Shown: positions 6,392 to 6,506 of the stretch, in pieces
How positions within the stretch are numbered: the stretch's first letter is position 1
How the letters are laid out: every line of letters begins with the position of its first letter
Source of the DNA: JBBKWU01 sp037969035
Lineage (GTDB): Bacteria > Pseudomonadota > Alphaproteobacteria > Micavibrionales > Micavibrionaceae
NCBI GenBank assembly: GCA_037969035.1
Contig: JBBKWU010000007.1
Location: forward strand, 1-6,506
DNA: 6,506 nt
Direction: 5' to 3'
Made by a program: the position numbers and the translations under genes
Notes under the pieces: model-generated
Seen by the model: the letters and a program-made list of their open reading frames with translations, nothing else
The model's database searches: none
What the model was told of the DNA's origin: nothing

Positions 6392-6467
6392 TGGTAGCGG
6401 AGGGCAGATTTGAACTGCCGACACATGGATTATGATTCCACTGCTCTAACCCCTGAGCTACACCGCC
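6392..6467 (-). tRNA. tRNA with CAT anticodon, probably elongator tRNA-Met
   Basis: A 76-nt cloverleaf with encoded CCA. Acceptor GGCGGTG/CTCCGCT, D-stem GCTC/GAGC with an 8-nt loop, anticodon stem GTGGA/TCCAT around loop ATCATAA (CAT at 34-36), variable region GTGTC, T-stem GGCAG/CTGCC around TTCAAAT, discriminator A73. The 3' half and anticodon arm match alphaproteobacterial elongator Met tRNAs as I recall them. An initiator is ruled out because positions 1-72 form G-U rather than a C-A mismatch, and the anticodon stem lacks three G-C pairs. A lysidine-modified tRNA-Ile(CAU) is the remaining alternative. The acceptor stem has a T6-T67 mismatch where related genes carry A6. Upstream sequence is cut by the window edge, so no promoter can be judged. 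Confidence 0.9.
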
Positions 6468-6506
6468 ATAACCAATTCAGAAGCGATGTTATCGCTTTTT
6501 TTGGCA

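Noticed and set aside
5846..6397. 183-residue plus-strand open frame opposite the response regulator
   Set aside because: It is antisense to a clear receiver domain, has no recognisable domain, and runs into the tRNA; it is a shadow frame.
6392..6467. tRNA as an integration site of a genomic island
   Set aside because: No integrase gene and no repeat of the tRNA 3' end is present elsewhere in the window.
6482..6502. Hairpin AGCGAT/ATCGCT plus T7 on the plus strand, terminator-like
   Set aside because: It would end a plus-strand transcript, but nothing on the plus strand leads into it other than antisense to the tRNA. On the minus strand the stem is followed by TCTGAATT, not a T-tract.

Overview
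The window (6506 bp, GC content roughly in the mid-40s per cent by eye) comes from a bacterial chromosome, most likely an alphaproteobacterium of modest GC content. The lineage call rests on the close resemblance of the sigma factor to alphaproteobacterial EcfG-type sigma factors and on the anticodon-arm and 3'-half sequence of the CAT-anticodon tRNA. It is a lineage inference, not a species identification. There are no transposases, integrases, phage genes, CRISPR arrays or plasmid functions. Every gene I can support lies on the minus strand, so transcription runs from right to left.

In the direction of transcription: a tRNA(CAT), probably elongator Met (6467-6392); an OmpR/KdpE-type response regulator with an unusual N-terminal extension and no kinase partner in view (6204-5347); an OmpA-domain lipoprotein (5230-4574) followed 27 bp later by a two-CBS-domain protein (4546-4094), probably co-transcribed and closed by a strong terminator (4062-4027); a CsbD-like small stress protein (3894-3640) with its own terminator (3611-3580); an EcfG-like ECF sigma factor (3450-2863); a 259-bp intergenic stretch with strikingly organised inverted repeats; a quinol-dependent nitric oxide reductase (2603-321); and an AT-rich 320-bp tail with no gene.

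The gene set reads as a stress/envelope cluster: NO detoxification in the membrane, a peptidoglycan-anchoring lipoprotein, a ligand-sensing CBS protein, a CsbD-like general-stress protein, and two transcriptional regulators. None of the metabolic genes of full denitrification is visible, so the NO reductase more likely serves NO detoxification or truncated denitrification.

The observations most worth following are in non-coding DNA. First, between the sigma factor and the NO reductase, three perfect inverted repeats (9, 9 and 8 bp) plus a weaker one nest into what would be a compact four-way-junction RNA. Second, an 18-bp element with an 11-bp identical core, followed by further matches at conserved spacing, occurs about 100 bp upstream of both the sigma-factor gene and the lipoprotein gene. 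Third, the response regulator carries a Ser in its acidic pocket and about 50 extra N-terminal residues.
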